Assembly: GCA_031386985.1 (NCBI GenBank)
Contig: JANNCV010000020.1
Location: 1 to 64,000, forward strand
Direction of reading: 5' to 3'
Source: JANJUB01 sp031386985
GTDB lineage: Bacteria; Armatimonadota; Fimbriimonadia; Fimbriimonadales; Fimbriimonadaceae
DNA length: 64,000 nt
A model generated the notes under the pieces. The model was not told the DNA's origin. It worked only from the letters and a program-made list of their open reading frames with translations, and ran no database searches. How positions within the stretch are numbered: position 1 is the stretch's first letter; every line of letters starts with the position of its first letter. The position numbers and the translations under genes are program-made. Shown piece after piece: positions 16,949 through 25,242 of the stretch.

Positions 16949-18310
16949 TTATTGGTTGTACTGCTTCATAAGAATATTGGCTTCAATCTGCCTCATCGTT
17001 TCCAGCGCAACACTGGTCATGATAAGGAGAGACGTACCGCCAATGACTCGGAAGATATTCATTCCGGCGCCCAACCCAACTATGGCGGGGGCAATATACT
17101 GCACCAACGCAACAACGGTAAGGAACGCGGCTCCAGCGATGGTTACGCGGGAGATAACGGAATCAAGAAAATCCTTAGTCTGCTTTCCCGGGCGAATGCC
17201 CTGAATAAACGATCCGGCGCGCTTTAAGTTGTTACTGATGTCTTCAACGTTGTATTGAATCGCCGTGTAGAAATAAGTGAAGAAGAAGATCAGGGCAGTA
17301 TAAACCGCAATCCCGACTAGCCCCTTCACGCCCAAGCCCGGCGTTAGATAATCTGCGATAACTCGGACTACATCGCCGAATGGATTCCCAACCGGGAAGA
17401 ACGAAGCAACCTGCGCCGGCATCAACACGAGCGAAATCGCGAAAATGATCGGGATGACGCCCGCGGTGTTCACCGGAATCGGCAAGTAGTTCGTCTTGCC
17501 CCCCATCACCTTCGTGCCAACCTGCCTGCGCATATGCTGAACCGGGATTTGGCGAAGCGCCGACGTAAAGTAGACAATAAACCAGGTTGTCGCTAAGAAT
17601 ACGACGATTAGTGCCGCCGCCTGGAACCAGTTCATCGCCGCATCAACGGTGATGTTGGTGTACATCTGGGCAGCCAGCCCCGGCATAGAAACAACGATTC
17701 CCGCAAAGATCATGAGCGAGACGCCGTTGCCGATTCCCTTCTCACTAATCTGCTCACCGAGCCAAAGCACAAAAAACGCGCCCGCTGTCCAGTAGAGCAG
17801 AGTTGTATACATGGCGTACGTAGGCATATCTGGACCCGCCGCCTTGGCAAGCATTTGGACCAACCCCCACCCTTGAGCCAGACAAAGGGCGATGGTTAAG
17901 AACCGGGTGCGCTTATTTTGTTGCCGTCGCGCATATTCGCCGCCTTCCTGCAGTTCCTTTTTCCACTCGGGAAAGGCAGTAGTCAGGATTTGAATAATAA
18001 TCGAAGCCGTGATATAGGGGTTCAGGCCAAGCGCGAAGATTGAAAGGCGCTTGATAGAGCCACCGCCGAACACGTCCATGACTTGGAAGATTGGATTGTC
18101 ATTTAGCGCTTTGGTAAGAACATCATGATCAACATTTGGCAGCGGAACCGGAACATGGGCACCTAACACATAGACGCCAAACATGGCGAAGATAAAGATT
18201 ATCCTCGACCTCAAATCTGGATCGGCCCAGGCTTGCTTAAGAGTCTCGATTAACGAGAGCTTAAGCCCCTTGGGGCCGCCCATATCACCGGTGCCACCAA
18301 ACATACTCAT
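16949..18310 (-). CDS. secY: Preprotein translocase subunit SecY
   Basis: Channel-forming subunit of the Sec translocon. 453 residues with ten transmembrane helices. Family signatures include IFIFAMFGVYVLGAHVPVP in helix 1, the plug region after it, ALGLNPYITASIIIQIL, the LPIPVNTAGVIPIIFA loop/helix 7 and the cytosolic loop YNVEDISNNLKRAGSFIQGIRPG that contacts the ribosome. It overlaps rplO by four bases. Confidence 0.97.
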   Translation of the reverse strand: MSMFGGTGDMGGPKGLKLSLIETLKQAWADPDLRSRIIFIFAMFGVYVLGAHVPVPLPNVDHDVLTKALNDNPIFQVMDVFGGGSIKRLSIFALGLNPYITASIIIQILTTAFPEWKKELQEGGEYARRQQNKRTRFLTIALCLAQGWGLVQMLAKAAGPDMPTYAMYTTLLYWTAGAFFVLWLGEQISEKGIGNGVSLMIFAGIVVSMPGLAAQMYTNITVDAAMNWFQAAALIVVFLATTWFIVYFTSALRQIPVQHMRRQVGTKVMGGKTNYLPIPVNTAGVIPIIFAISLVLMPAQVASFFPVGNPFGDVVRVIADYLTPGLGVKGLVGIAVYTALIFFFTYFYTAIQYNVEDISNNLKRAGSFIQGIRPGKQTKDFLDSVISRVTIAGAAFLTVVALVQYIAPAIVGLGAGMNIFRVIGGTSLLIMTSVALETMRQIEANILMKQYNQ

Positions 18311-18747
18311 AACTGAATCGCTTCTCCGCCTGCTTTCTCAATTGCTTCCTTTGCCTTCGCACTAAACTTGTGCGCTGACACTTTCAGCTTCTTGGTTAGT
18401 TCGCCAAAAGCGAGGATCTTGACGCCATCTTGCACCTTGCCGATAACGCCAATCGCGATAAGGGTTTCGGGATTTACATCCGCGCCCTTTTCGAACAATC
18501 GCTCGAGATCATCCAGATTGACAATTGCAAATTCTTTGTGATTGACGTTTCGGAAGCCCTTCTTTACCGGAAGTCGCCGGTGAATTGGGGTTTGGCCGCC
18601 TTCAAAGTGAGGCGGGATTTGGCGTCGAGCCTTTTGGCCCTTCGTACCTCGGGTTGCGGTTTTACCCATTCCCGAGCCGATACCGCGCGCGATTCTGCGC
18701 TTACGGTGCGTGCTGCCCTTTGGGGGCTTAATATCATGCAGTCCCAT
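18307..18747 (-). CDS. rplO: 50S ribosomal protein L15
   Basis: Large-subunit protein of the spc operon, 146 residues. The basic N-terminus MGLHDIKPPKGSTHRKRRIARG and the glycine-rich GSGMGKTATRGTKGQKAR loop are diagnostic, as is FEGGQTPIHRRLPVKKGF. It lies 8 bases after rpmD and overlaps secY by four. Confidence 0.97.
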   Translation of the reverse strand: MGLHDIKPPKGSTHRKRRIARGIGSGMGKTATRGTKGQKARRQIPPHFEGGQTPIHRRLPVKKGFRNVNHKEFAIVNLDDLERLFEKGADVNPETLIAIGVIGKVQDGVKILAFGELTKKLKVSAHKFSAKAKEAIEKAGGEAIQL

Positions 18748-18755
18748 CTTGATCC

Positions 18756-19100
18756 TTACTCCTTCCCAGCCTTAGGCGTCGCTTTCTTAGCGGGTGCCTT
18801 AGGTTTGGCTGGTGCTTTTGGCTTAGCTTCAGCCTTTGGCTTTGCTTCTGCCTTCGGCGCTGCAACCTTTACAGGTGCTTCGACTACAGCCGCAACCTTT
18901 GCGACCTTTGCCGGTTTTGTTTCGCCTTCAACAACTTCCACGCTCAGCATGTGCTTAACGTGATGAATCATGCCCCGTATCGTCGGGTTATCGTCGTGCA
19001 ATTTCAACTTGTGCATTTTGCGCAAGCCGAGGGCAGCGACGATGCGACGGTTATTGGCGGTTTGACCAATCGGGCTCTTGACCAGTTTAATGCGCAGCAT
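18756..19100 (-). CDS. rpmD: 50S ribosomal protein L30 with long Ala/Lys/Pro C-terminal extension
   Basis: Residues 1-57 are a normal L30 (LRIKLVKSPIGQTANNRRIVAALGLRKM ... GMIHHVKHMLSVEVV). A further 57 residues follow, made of near-identical units such as AEAKPKAEAKPKAPAKPKAPAKK. Bacterial L30 is usually about 60 residues, so this one is roughly doubled by a lysine-rich, disordered tail. The start is set by a strong AAGGAGGA Shine-Dalgarno just upstream, inside rpsE, whose end it overlaps by 14 bases. Confidence 0.93.
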   Translation of the reverse strand: MLRIKLVKSPIGQTANNRRIVAALGLRKMHKLKLHDDNPTIRGMIHHVKHMLSVEVVEGETKPAKVAKVAAVVEAPVKVAAPKAEAKPKAEAKPKAPAKPKAPAKKATPKAGKE

Positions 19101-19656
19101 CAGCTTCCTCCTTTCTGGCTTTGGATAGCCAAGGAATCAGCTCGGCTGAATCCATATCGCGCTCCGCCGCTCGCTTCTCGGGCGAACTTAGCGCCTTGAA
19201 AGCGTTGATCGTCGCGTAAGCCATGTTCACGGCGTTGCGGCTACCAAGGCTCTTCGCCAAGACGTTATGTATTCCGCAAGCTTCAAGGCACATGCGAACC
19301 GCACCGCCAGCTTTAACGCCGGTACCCGCCGATGCCGGCTTGAGCATAACTCGCGAGGAACCCGCATAAGCGACTACCTCATGAGGAATGGTGGTGCCGA
19401 TCATTGGAACCGCGAACATATTCCTTCGAGCAGATTCTTCTGCCTTGCGGATTGCGTCTGGGATGCCTCTTGCTTTGCCTAAGCCAACGCCGACTTGACC
19501 CTTGTTATCGCCAACGACGACAAGGATTGACCAGCTCGCGGTTTTGCCGCCCTTGGTTGTCTTAAAGACCTTGTTGGTGCGAATAATCCGAACGTCGAGT
19601 TGGGGTCCGCCATCAGTGTTTCGGGATTCTCGTTTCCCGCTTAATCTCATTCTCAT
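19087..19656 (-). CDS. rpsE: 30S ribosomal protein S5
   Basis: Small-subunit protein important for decoding fidelity. 189 residues from the ATG at 19656, which has GGAG seven bases upstream inside the rplR 3' end and lies one base after the rplR stop; longer in-frame readings start within rplR. The double-stranded RNA-binding domain (WSILVVVGDNKGQVGVGLGKARGIPDAIRKAEE) and the C-terminal GTGVKAGGAVRMCLEACGIHNVLAKSLGSRN domain are clear. Confidence 0.96.
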   Translation of the reverse strand: MRMRLSGKRESRNTDGGPQLDVRIIRTNKVFKTTKGGKTASWSILVVVGDNKGQVGVGLGKARGIPDAIRKAEESARRNMFAVPMIGTTIPHEVVAYAGSSRVMLKPASAGTGVKAGGAVRMCLEACGIHNVLAKSLGSRNAVNMAYATINAFKALSSPEKRAAERDMDSAELIPWLSKARKEEADAAH

Positions 19657-19657
19657 G

Positions 19658-20011
19658 TTAGAACTCCAATCCTCCCTCTCGGGCACCCTCAGCTAGACAG
19701 GCGACGCGGCCATGATAGCGATACCCGCCACGATCAAAAATGACCGCGCTGATACCCGCTTTCTTGGCTCGCTCTGCCAAAGTTGATCCAACCTTCTTTG
19801 CCCCATCCGCATTGCCCGTAGCCTTGAGATCTTTCTCAAGGCTGCTGGCGGCGACGAGGGTGTTTCCGGTCGAATCATCAATTATCTGAGCTGAAATGTG
19901 TTTCAAACTACGGAAAACTGCCAGGCGGGGCCGAGCGGTTGTTCCATCCATTTTTTTGCGAAGGCGCACGTGGCGCGCGACTCGCAATTCGTTTCTTGTT
20001 GCTTTTGCCAT
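19658..20011 (-). CDS. rplR: 50S ribosomal protein L18
   Basis: 5S rRNA-binding protein, 117 residues. Diagnostic stretches are RPRLAVFRSLKHISAQIIDD, the middle DGAKKVGSTLAERAKKAGI and the ending FDRGGYRYHGRVACLAEGAREGGLEF. It follows rplF by 12 bases. Confidence 0.97.
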   Translation of the reverse strand: MAKATRNELRVARHVRLRKKMDGTTARPRLAVFRSLKHISAQIIDDSTGNTLVAASSLEKDLKATGNADGAKKVGSTLAERAKKAGISAVIFDRGGYRYHGRVACLAEGAREGGLEF

Positions 20012-20023
20012 AATGCTCCTTTT

Positions 20024-20584
20024 TTACTTAGCCGAGGCCCTCTTACCCGCCTTTAGCTTGACCACTTCGCCGTGGTATCGAATTCCCTTGCCTTTGTAAG
20101 GCTCTGGTTTTCGCACCTTGCGAATGTCCGCTGCGACTTGACCGACCGTGGCTTTATCAATCCCGCTGACCTTGATCTGCTGGGTTCGAGCGCGCTCATC
20201 AGCGATGATCTCAAACGTGATGCCATCAATCGGATCAATTTTTACGGGGTGAGAATAACCAACCGCAAGAACCAAGCCCTTGCCATCGGGTTGAACACGA
20301 TAACCGACACCGATGATGTCGAGTAGCTTCGTGTGACCGTTGGTAACACCCTGGATGCAGTTGTCAATAAGAGTTCGCATAAGGCCGTGCTGCGAGCGAT
20401 TGATGCGATCGTTATCCGGTCGCGAAAGCTCAAGCTTGCCATCCTCTTGGGTGACGGTTAGGTTCTTATAAACGTTGACTTGAAGTTCGCCTTTGGGGCC
20501 CTTCACGGTTACGAGATTATTCTCGCCGACCGTAATGGTGACGCCGCTGGGAACTGGAATAGGAAGTTTGCCAATTCGTGACAT
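20024..20584 (-). CDS. rplF: 50S ribosomal protein L6
   Basis: Large-subunit protein near the factor-binding site, 186 residues. It starts MSRIGKLPIPVPSGV and contains the two duplicated L6 domains. The C-terminal PEPYKGKGIRYHGEVVKLKAGKRASAK motif is diagnostic. Its ATG shares one base with the rpsH stop. Confidence 0.97.
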   Translation of the reverse strand: MSRIGKLPIPVPSGVTITVGENNLVTVKGPKGELQVNVYKNLTVTQEDGKLELSRPDNDRINRSQHGLMRTLIDNCIQGVTNGHTKLLDIIGVGYRVQPDGKGLVLAVGYSHPVKIDPIDGITFEIIADERARTQQIKVSGIDKATVGQVAADIRKVRKPEPYKGKGIRYHGEVVKLKAGKRASAK

Positions 20585-20979
20585 TACCAGACCTCACACA
20601 AGACCTCGCCGCCGACGCGCCGTTTTCGCGCCTCGCGGTCTGTCATAAGACCTTGGCTCGTCGTAAGGATTCGAGTGGCGAGGCCACTTCGAACCGGCTT
20701 CAATGAGTCGCAGGGACGATAAATGCGAAGGCCAGGCTTGCTGACTCTCGCAATATGAGCGATAACGGGCTGGCGTTTCGCGTCGTATCGCATATCAATG
20801 CGAATCGCCGGGAACTTGCCTTCCGTCGTGATCTCATAACCCTTGATGTACCCTTCAGCTTGAAGGATTTTAAGAAGTTCTACTTTTATTTTGCTGTGCG
20901 GCGCTGTCACCGATTGCATCCGGGCGTGAGCCCCGTTGCGAATTCGTGTGAGAAGGTCCGCGATAGGATCGCTATGCAT
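20584..20979 (-). CDS. rpsH: 30S ribosomal protein S8
   Basis: 16S rRNA-binding assembly protein, 131 residues, with MHSDPIADLLTRIRNGAHAR at the start and the C-terminal TSQGLMTDREARKRRVGGEVLCEVW signature. It lies 21 bases after rpsZ. Confidence 0.97.
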   Translation of the reverse strand: MHSDPIADLLTRIRNGAHARMQSVTAPHSKIKVELLKILQAEGYIKGYEITTEGKFPAIRIDMRYDAKRQPVIAHIARVSKPGLRIYRPCDSLKPVRSGLATRILTTSQGLMTDREARKRRVGGEVLCEVW

Positions 20980-21000
20980 GGATTGATTCCTCCCCAGCGC

Positions 21001-21186
21001 TTACCAGCTGGATTTAGTGATGCCCGGAAGTTCGCCACGATGGGCTTTCTCTCGAACACAGATACGACACATTCCGAAAAATCGGAAATAACCGGAAGCC
21101 CGGCCACAAATCGAACAGCGGTTATATTTCCGCGTAGAAAATTTCGCTGGTTTTTGTTGTTTTTCAATAAGGCATTTTTTAGCCAT
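21001..21186 (-). CDS. rpsZ: 30S ribosomal protein S14, zinc-binding type
   Basis: 61-residue S14 of the zinc type, with CSIC...CRIC at about residues 24-43 and the family ending GELPGITKSSW. Synonym rpsN/rpsZ. It is the first gene of this block: the L5 gene that normally precedes S14 in the spc operon is absent and a promoter-like sequence lies at 21284-21313. Confidence 0.95.
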   Translation of the reverse strand: MAKKCLIEKQQKPAKFSTRKYNRCSICGRASGYFRFFGMCRICVREKAHRGELPGITKSSW

Positions 21187-21283
21187 TCATTCTCCCGCCG
21201 TTGTCGAGTAGGTCTGAGAGTTCAAGCTCTCACACTGCCCGTGGCAAAATTGTAATTCCCCGAAGACACGCTCCGAGGGCAGG

Positions 21284-21313
21284 ATTGTACCTGAACGATG
21301 AATCCCAGCGCAA
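21284..21313 (-). promoter_or_regulatory. Candidate promoter of the rpsZ-map ribosomal operon
   Basis: On the minus strand TACAAT (complement of 21284-21289) is preceded, with an 18-base spacer, by TTGCGC (complement of 21308-21313). The -10 sits in the 11-mer CAGGTACAATC, which also occurs in the gyrB upstream region. It is about 100 bases before the S14 start. Confidence 0.5.
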
Positions 21314-21336
21314 CCCAAAAGCGTATACAGATGTAG

Positions 21337-22667
21337 GTGAACACGAAGCAGAAACGAAGAATGGCGATCCTGCTGCCCTTCGTTCTTGTTACTGGGTATG
21401 GTGCCTGGTTGAACTGGAGCGCGAGCCGAGCTTTAGATCGGGCGCTTGCAAGGGCGAAGGCGGTTGGCCTTCCAGTTACAGCGGAGGAGTTGAATGCGGC
21501 GATTCCGCCTGATTCGGAGAATGCGGCGGTTGAGTATGAGGCGGCTGACGCGCTTTACCGTAAGCTTGCAAAAGGGGACAAAGAACTGCTTCGAGCGCCG
21601 TATCAGTTCTTGGGGAGTGGTCCAGGCACAGCCAACATGCGCAATGAATACTTCGGGGGTCGCAGTGTGGGCTGGAGCGATGTGGCGGCAACCACGAAGC
21701 GCCTGGACCCTTACTTCAAATTGATCACCGCAGGCTCGAAGAAGCCTCGGTATCACAAACGCTTTGATTGGCGAGACTACCCTTACGATTTCAACTTGGG
21801 GCTCAAAGTGATCGCATTTTCGTGCAACAGTGCGGCGGAAGCGGCAGCACGAACCGGCGATCCGGAGCGGGGGCTACGTCTATTGGAATCATCAGTGCGG
21901 ATTGCAAACCACCAAAAACAGCAACCAGATCTGCTGTCTGCGTTGCAGGGTTTAGCATGTGATCATGCGACTCTTTCCGCCCTTCGGGCCCTGGCACTTC
22001 TCATGCGAGACGACCAGAACGTTACAAAGCGGCTGGTGACGATTGTGACCGAAATTCGGCGCGTTGACTATCGAGTTTCCTTGCGCTCGGAAGCCGTAAT
22101 GAACCTTCTGGGAGCCGAAACAATCGCAACGGGTCTGCCGGATCACAGCAGGAGCGGCGACTGGAGGGATCCGTTGTACCGGGAGGATCAGTGCATGAGG
22201 TTGCCCTGGATTCGGAATCGAGCCAAATCTTACTTTGTGGGCTCGGTGACCGCGGGCTATGCGCTTCTGCCGAAGACTACCGGTGACATTGTAGGTTTAG
22301 CCTCTGCGTTTGCTACGATTGACCGCTCCGCGTCGTCCAACGCGGACTTACCGGCCGTATCGTCGCTCGTCATTCGTTCAGATACTCAGAAATTTTGCGA
22401 TCAACCGAGCGATCATTGACAGTAACGAAATTGACACAAGCGTGTGTTCGGATGCTCGCCTCTCAGCCGACTGGATTTCCCGAAAAACTACCAGCCTCGG
22501 CTCGGGAGATTCTGGACCCATTCTCCGGAAAGCCGTTCCTCTACAAGAAGCTGCCCGGCTCCTTCGTGCTGTACAGCGTCGGCCCCGACGGGCGTGACGA
22601 TGGCGGAGTCAGGCCGAACGATGTTTCTTTGGTTTTCGAAGACGGCCGAATCGCAGCTCGTTATTGA
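21337..22667 (+). pseudogene. Frameshifted gene for a secreted/membrane-anchored hypothetical protein
   Basis: The first frame (21337-22419, GTG start) encodes a signal anchor (ILLPFVLVTGYGAWL) and a helical, Arg/Ala-rich domain, then stops. The C-terminal part of the same kind of protein continues in two other frames: FAINRAIIDSNEI near 22393-22434 in frame 2, then KLTQACVRMLASQ...LDPFSGKPFLYKK and GSFVLYSVGPDGRDDGG in frame 3, ending at 22667. DPFSGKP...LYSVGPDGRDDGG is a C-terminal signature I know from secreted hypothetical proteins of planctomycetes and relatives. So two shifts seem to lie at about 22390-22396 (near TTTT) and 22430-22440. This could be true decay or sequencing error. TATACA ends seven bases before the start. 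Confidence 0.6.
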
Positions 22668-22707
22668 GCGATGGTCGAACGGTTCTGATAACTGACTAGG
22701 ACGCAAG

Positions 22708-23171
22708 TTGGCGATAAGTCTCCGCGTAACGCTTCAGACTTGGCGTGAATCCATAAAACTGCTCGTATGCGTCACAACCGCAGGGACGTTCGGTTTGAGT
22801 TGGATTCCCTATGGTTTTGGGCAGTATCTTGCCGACGTCTTAGCCGGGTTCGCGTTAGTCCACGTTGTTCGGAAAGGCAATCCAGGCATGCGAATTGAGT
22901 TCCGCCATGTTCGCGCCGCAACCCTTTACGCCGTCTTTGCCCTCATTGCGATCGGCTTCGTTGTATGTCTCGGAATGTACGGGGGATTGAACTCTAGTAG
23001 CGACGGACCATTGGGCTGGCCCCTCGCTTTCGTTTGGGCTGGCTTCAAATACTGTTTCCGACGCTTGATGGCTGGGCACTTTGGGTCGCCGGAGCGGCTC
23101 TCATTGTCATTCCAAAGCTGGTCCTCGGCTTATTCGGAGCTTGGCTGGGGCACAAAGAACTCAATTCTTGA
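22708..23171 (+). pseudogene. Frameshifted small multi-span membrane protein
   Basis: Unrecognised membrane protein. From a TTG at 22708 (AGGA at 22698-22701) the frame encodes about four hydrophobic segments up to roughly 23045. The frame then turns hydrophilic and low quality, while another frame (from about 23052) encodes an excellent final transmembrane helix, WALWVAGAALIVIPKLVLGL, ending HKELNS and a stop at 23169-23171. A single frameshift between 23040 and 23055 explains both. The original frame would instead stop at 23232. It lies just downstream of another frameshifted gene. Confidence 0.5.
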
Positions 23172-23224
23172 TCTTAAACAGCTTAGGGCGCGGGACAGAT
23201 CGCAAAGTACAATGACCGATTCTG

Positions 23225-23731
23225 ATGGCTGATATTCGCATTCTGCAATCCCTAGTCAGCGAGTGGGTGCGGGGTGATCGGGATCGTGATGCCATTTGCC
23301 ACGAGCTTAACGGTTTGCTGTGCGAGGGGCTATGGTGCGAAGCTTTCATGGACTTCATTGATGAGCCACCCGTGGGCGGCAGCTACGATGAAGCGCTGGA
23401 AACATCGGCTACTTTTCTGGGGCTTGATTGGCCGTCTGGCCCTGATCAAGCGGCGTGGCTCATTCTAAGTGGCCATTGCGAGCGGCTACAACGAAACGAG
23501 GTTTCACCCTCAGAGTGGGCCTTGGCGGTTCGCTCCTTGCTTCATGGGTGTGAACTCCCTGGTCCGGTTAAGACCTTGGTCAACCTTGCGGTATGGCTCG
23601 ATGATGTTTACGATTGGGGAACGACAGCGGACATCACCATTGCCGAGAGCGATTGCCAAGGTGCCGCAGAGACTTGGACCCTTGGCCAAGCTTCGAAGTG
23701 GAAGTCCTTGGGATTAGAGTGGGATGTTTAA
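23225..23731 (+). CDS. Hypothetical acidic protein
   Basis: 168-residue soluble protein, not recognised. It is rich in Trp, Asp, Glu and Leu, predicted mostly helical, with no signal peptide or membrane segment. It has the general look of small acidic immunity-like or SMI1-like proteins, but no family motif I can name. A TACAAT at 23208-23213 lies 11 bases before the ATG, so its mRNA would have a very short leader. A strong hairpin just after the stop belongs mainly to the opposite strand. Confidence 0.6.
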   Translation: MADIRILQSLVSEWVRGDRDRDAICHELNGLLCEGLWCEAFMDFIDEPPVGGSYDEALETSATFLGLDWPSGPDQAAWLILSGHCERLQRNEVSPSEWALAVRSLLHGCELPGPVKTLVNLAVWLDDVYDWGTTADITIAESDCQGAAETWTLGQASKWKSLGLEWDV

Positions 23732-23734
23732 CGC

Positions 23735-23769
23735 AAAAAAGCCCCACGGGCTTTACTACGTCCGTGGGG
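23735..23769 (-). terminator. Rho-independent terminator of the STN-protein gene
   Basis: CCCCACGG (23742-23749) and CCGTGGGG (23762-23769) form a perfect 8-bp stem with a 12-base loop. Read on the minus strand it is followed by TTTTTT (complement of 23735-23740), placing a textbook terminator about 30 bases after the minus-strand gene that ends at 23800. It may also serve the convergent plus-strand gene. Confidence 0.85.
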
Positions 23770-23799
23770 AGGTTGGAGGCACTTTACGGCGACGGATCG

Positions 23800-24456
23800 T
23801 TAACTGGCTTTGCCGGCCGATCCTGTCTTGGTTATAAGAATTTGGCCCGAACTTGTGAAGGACCAGTTAAGGCGGGCCGCTTTGCAGAGCTCATCGAGGG
23901 CGAATTTTAGGGTGACGTTGTTCAGAACGGCGTCCATTTTGTAGGCCGGAATCGCAGAATCTAGGATGATTTGGACTCCTGCTTGCTTCCCCAGCGCCTC
24001 GCACAACGCCTTCAGCTCAATCCGTTTGAGGTTCGTTTTCAGTTTTGTCGCCTTAACCTTGTCTTCATACTTCAGATTGGCGGTTGGGTCAGATATCCGA
24101 ATGGCCTGCGAGGCTTGTGTTTCAAGTATCGGGGCGCGCTCGGCCGTTGCCGGGGCAATGAGCACGATTTTAGTCGGCTTGGCTTTATCAATAAAGTAAA
24201 CACCGCCTCGCTCCTCGAATCCAAGATTCGCGCCTTCGCAAACCAGCCTCAAAGCCTCGACAAATGGTTTCTCATTCAAAGAAAGGTAGAGGACAAAACG
24301 AGTGCCAGGAGCCAAAACGTAGTTCTGTTTTGCCTGGGTGAACAAATCGTGAATCACGGATCGAACATCATCGCCCTTAGCATTAATGCTTACGGATTGG
24401 GAGGAACTGATGGTGACGACCACGAGCAAAGAGAGAGTAAGGAGGATCTTTTTCAT
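23800..24456 (-). CDS. Exported protein with two STN/secretin-N-like domains
   Basis: 218 residues from the ATG at 24456 (GAAGG upstream), with a clean signal peptide MKKILLTLSLLVVVTISSS. Two repeats of about 75 residues follow, each of the form 'short strand - DVRSVIHDLFTQAKQNYVLAPGTR - FVEALRLVCEGANLGFEERGGVYFI' and 'IELKALCEALGKQAGVQIILDSAI - LKFALDELCKAARLNWSFTSSGQILIT'. This beta-alpha layout resembles the STN (secretin/TonB N-terminal) domain. No secretin channel domain follows. It lies 4 bases downstream of the anti-sigma-like gene, so the pair may form a signalling or envelope-sensing unit. Confidence 0.7.
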   Translation of the reverse strand: MKKILLTLSLLVVVTISSSQSVSINAKGDDVRSVIHDLFTQAKQNYVLAPGTRFVLYLSLNEKPFVEALRLVCEGANLGFEERGGVYFIDKAKPTKIVLIAPATAERAPILETQASQAIRISDPTANLKYEDKVKATKLKTNLKRIELKALCEALGKQAGVQIILDSAIPAYKMDAVLNNVTLKFALDELCKAARLNWSFTSSGQILITKTGSAGKAS

Positions 24457-24460
24457 ATTC

Positions 24461-25174
24461 TTAACCTTCAACGATGTTGATGAAATTATTTTTCTTGGGC
24501 TTGGTTACTCGCACGGAGTTTCTTGATGGCTTCTTAACGGCTTTCCTCGCGATGACTGGGGTTTGCTCTACACGAGTTCTCTTGGAATACTCAGTTAGCG
24601 CGTTCTCAAAGTCTTTCTCAGAAGGAAGCGGCTTGGTGAAGTCGAGAGATTCAAACAACGGCGGCAGATAGAAAGGCACTTCGATCGTGCTTGGTTCAGG
24701 CTTAATCACGATAGCTGAGCTGTTCCCGGTGGAAACCACGGGTTGACTTTCGATCCGGGGGAACTGCACTTTGTTTCCGCTCGTGGAGGCGCGATCTCCA
24801 AAGAGTCGTGTTGGGTCTTTTGCCACAAAGGACATCGCGACAAGAAGAATCGTCAAAGCGGCCGAGTATGCGATTGGCTTCGCATTGGGCTTTGGCTTTT
24901 CTTCGGTTGTGACGATTGCGCGCAACGCATCTACTAGTCTGGGCTTCGCCGGGGTTTGATGAATGATTTCTTCGAGGGCGGGGAATTCCTCTTTCGGGAG
25001 GGCGATGAGAGCTTCAAGTTCAACCCGGCGCGTTCTAAGCGCTGACGAACACTCGTTACAACTTCGGATGTGGGAGTCCAACTGAGAGACGGCTTCATCG
25101 GAAAGGCCGAGGCCTCCGAGATACCGTCCCATTTGGGCTTGAGCAATCCGACACTCGATGTTTTGAACTAACAT
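24461..25174 (-). CDS. Anti-sigma-factor-like zinc-finger membrane protein
   Basis: 237 residues. The N-terminal domain has a putative zinc finger HIRSCNECSSAL (HxxxCxxC, about residues 31-42), as in ZAS-type anti-sigma factors; then one transmembrane helix (about residues 98-113, AALTILLVAMSFVA) and a periplasmic region rich in Ser, Pro and Glu ending in a basic tail. The ATG at 25174 is chosen over a TTG nine bases earlier; TAAAGT and AGG lie just upstream. No sigma-factor gene is adjacent on either side: an ArsR-like regulator precedes it and the STN protein follows. The sigma partner is therefore unknown. Confidence 0.7.
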   Translation of the reverse strand: MLVQNIECRIAQAQMGRYLGGLGLSDEAVSQLDSHIRSCNECSSALRTRRVELEALIALPKEEFPALEEIIHQTPAKPRLVDALRAIVTTEEKPKPNAKPIAYSAALTILLVAMSFVAKDPTRLFGDRASTSGNKVQFPRIESQPVVSTGNSSAIVIKPEPSTIEVPFYLPPLFESLDFTKPLPSEKDFENALTEYSKRTRVEQTPVIARKAVKKPSRNSVRVTKPKKNNFINIVEG

Positions 25175-25242
25175 AGCTGACAACCTACTTTAACTTTCTG
25201 CACCCGCTTGATAGGGGGCCTAATAGGATTGTCGGCACGGGT

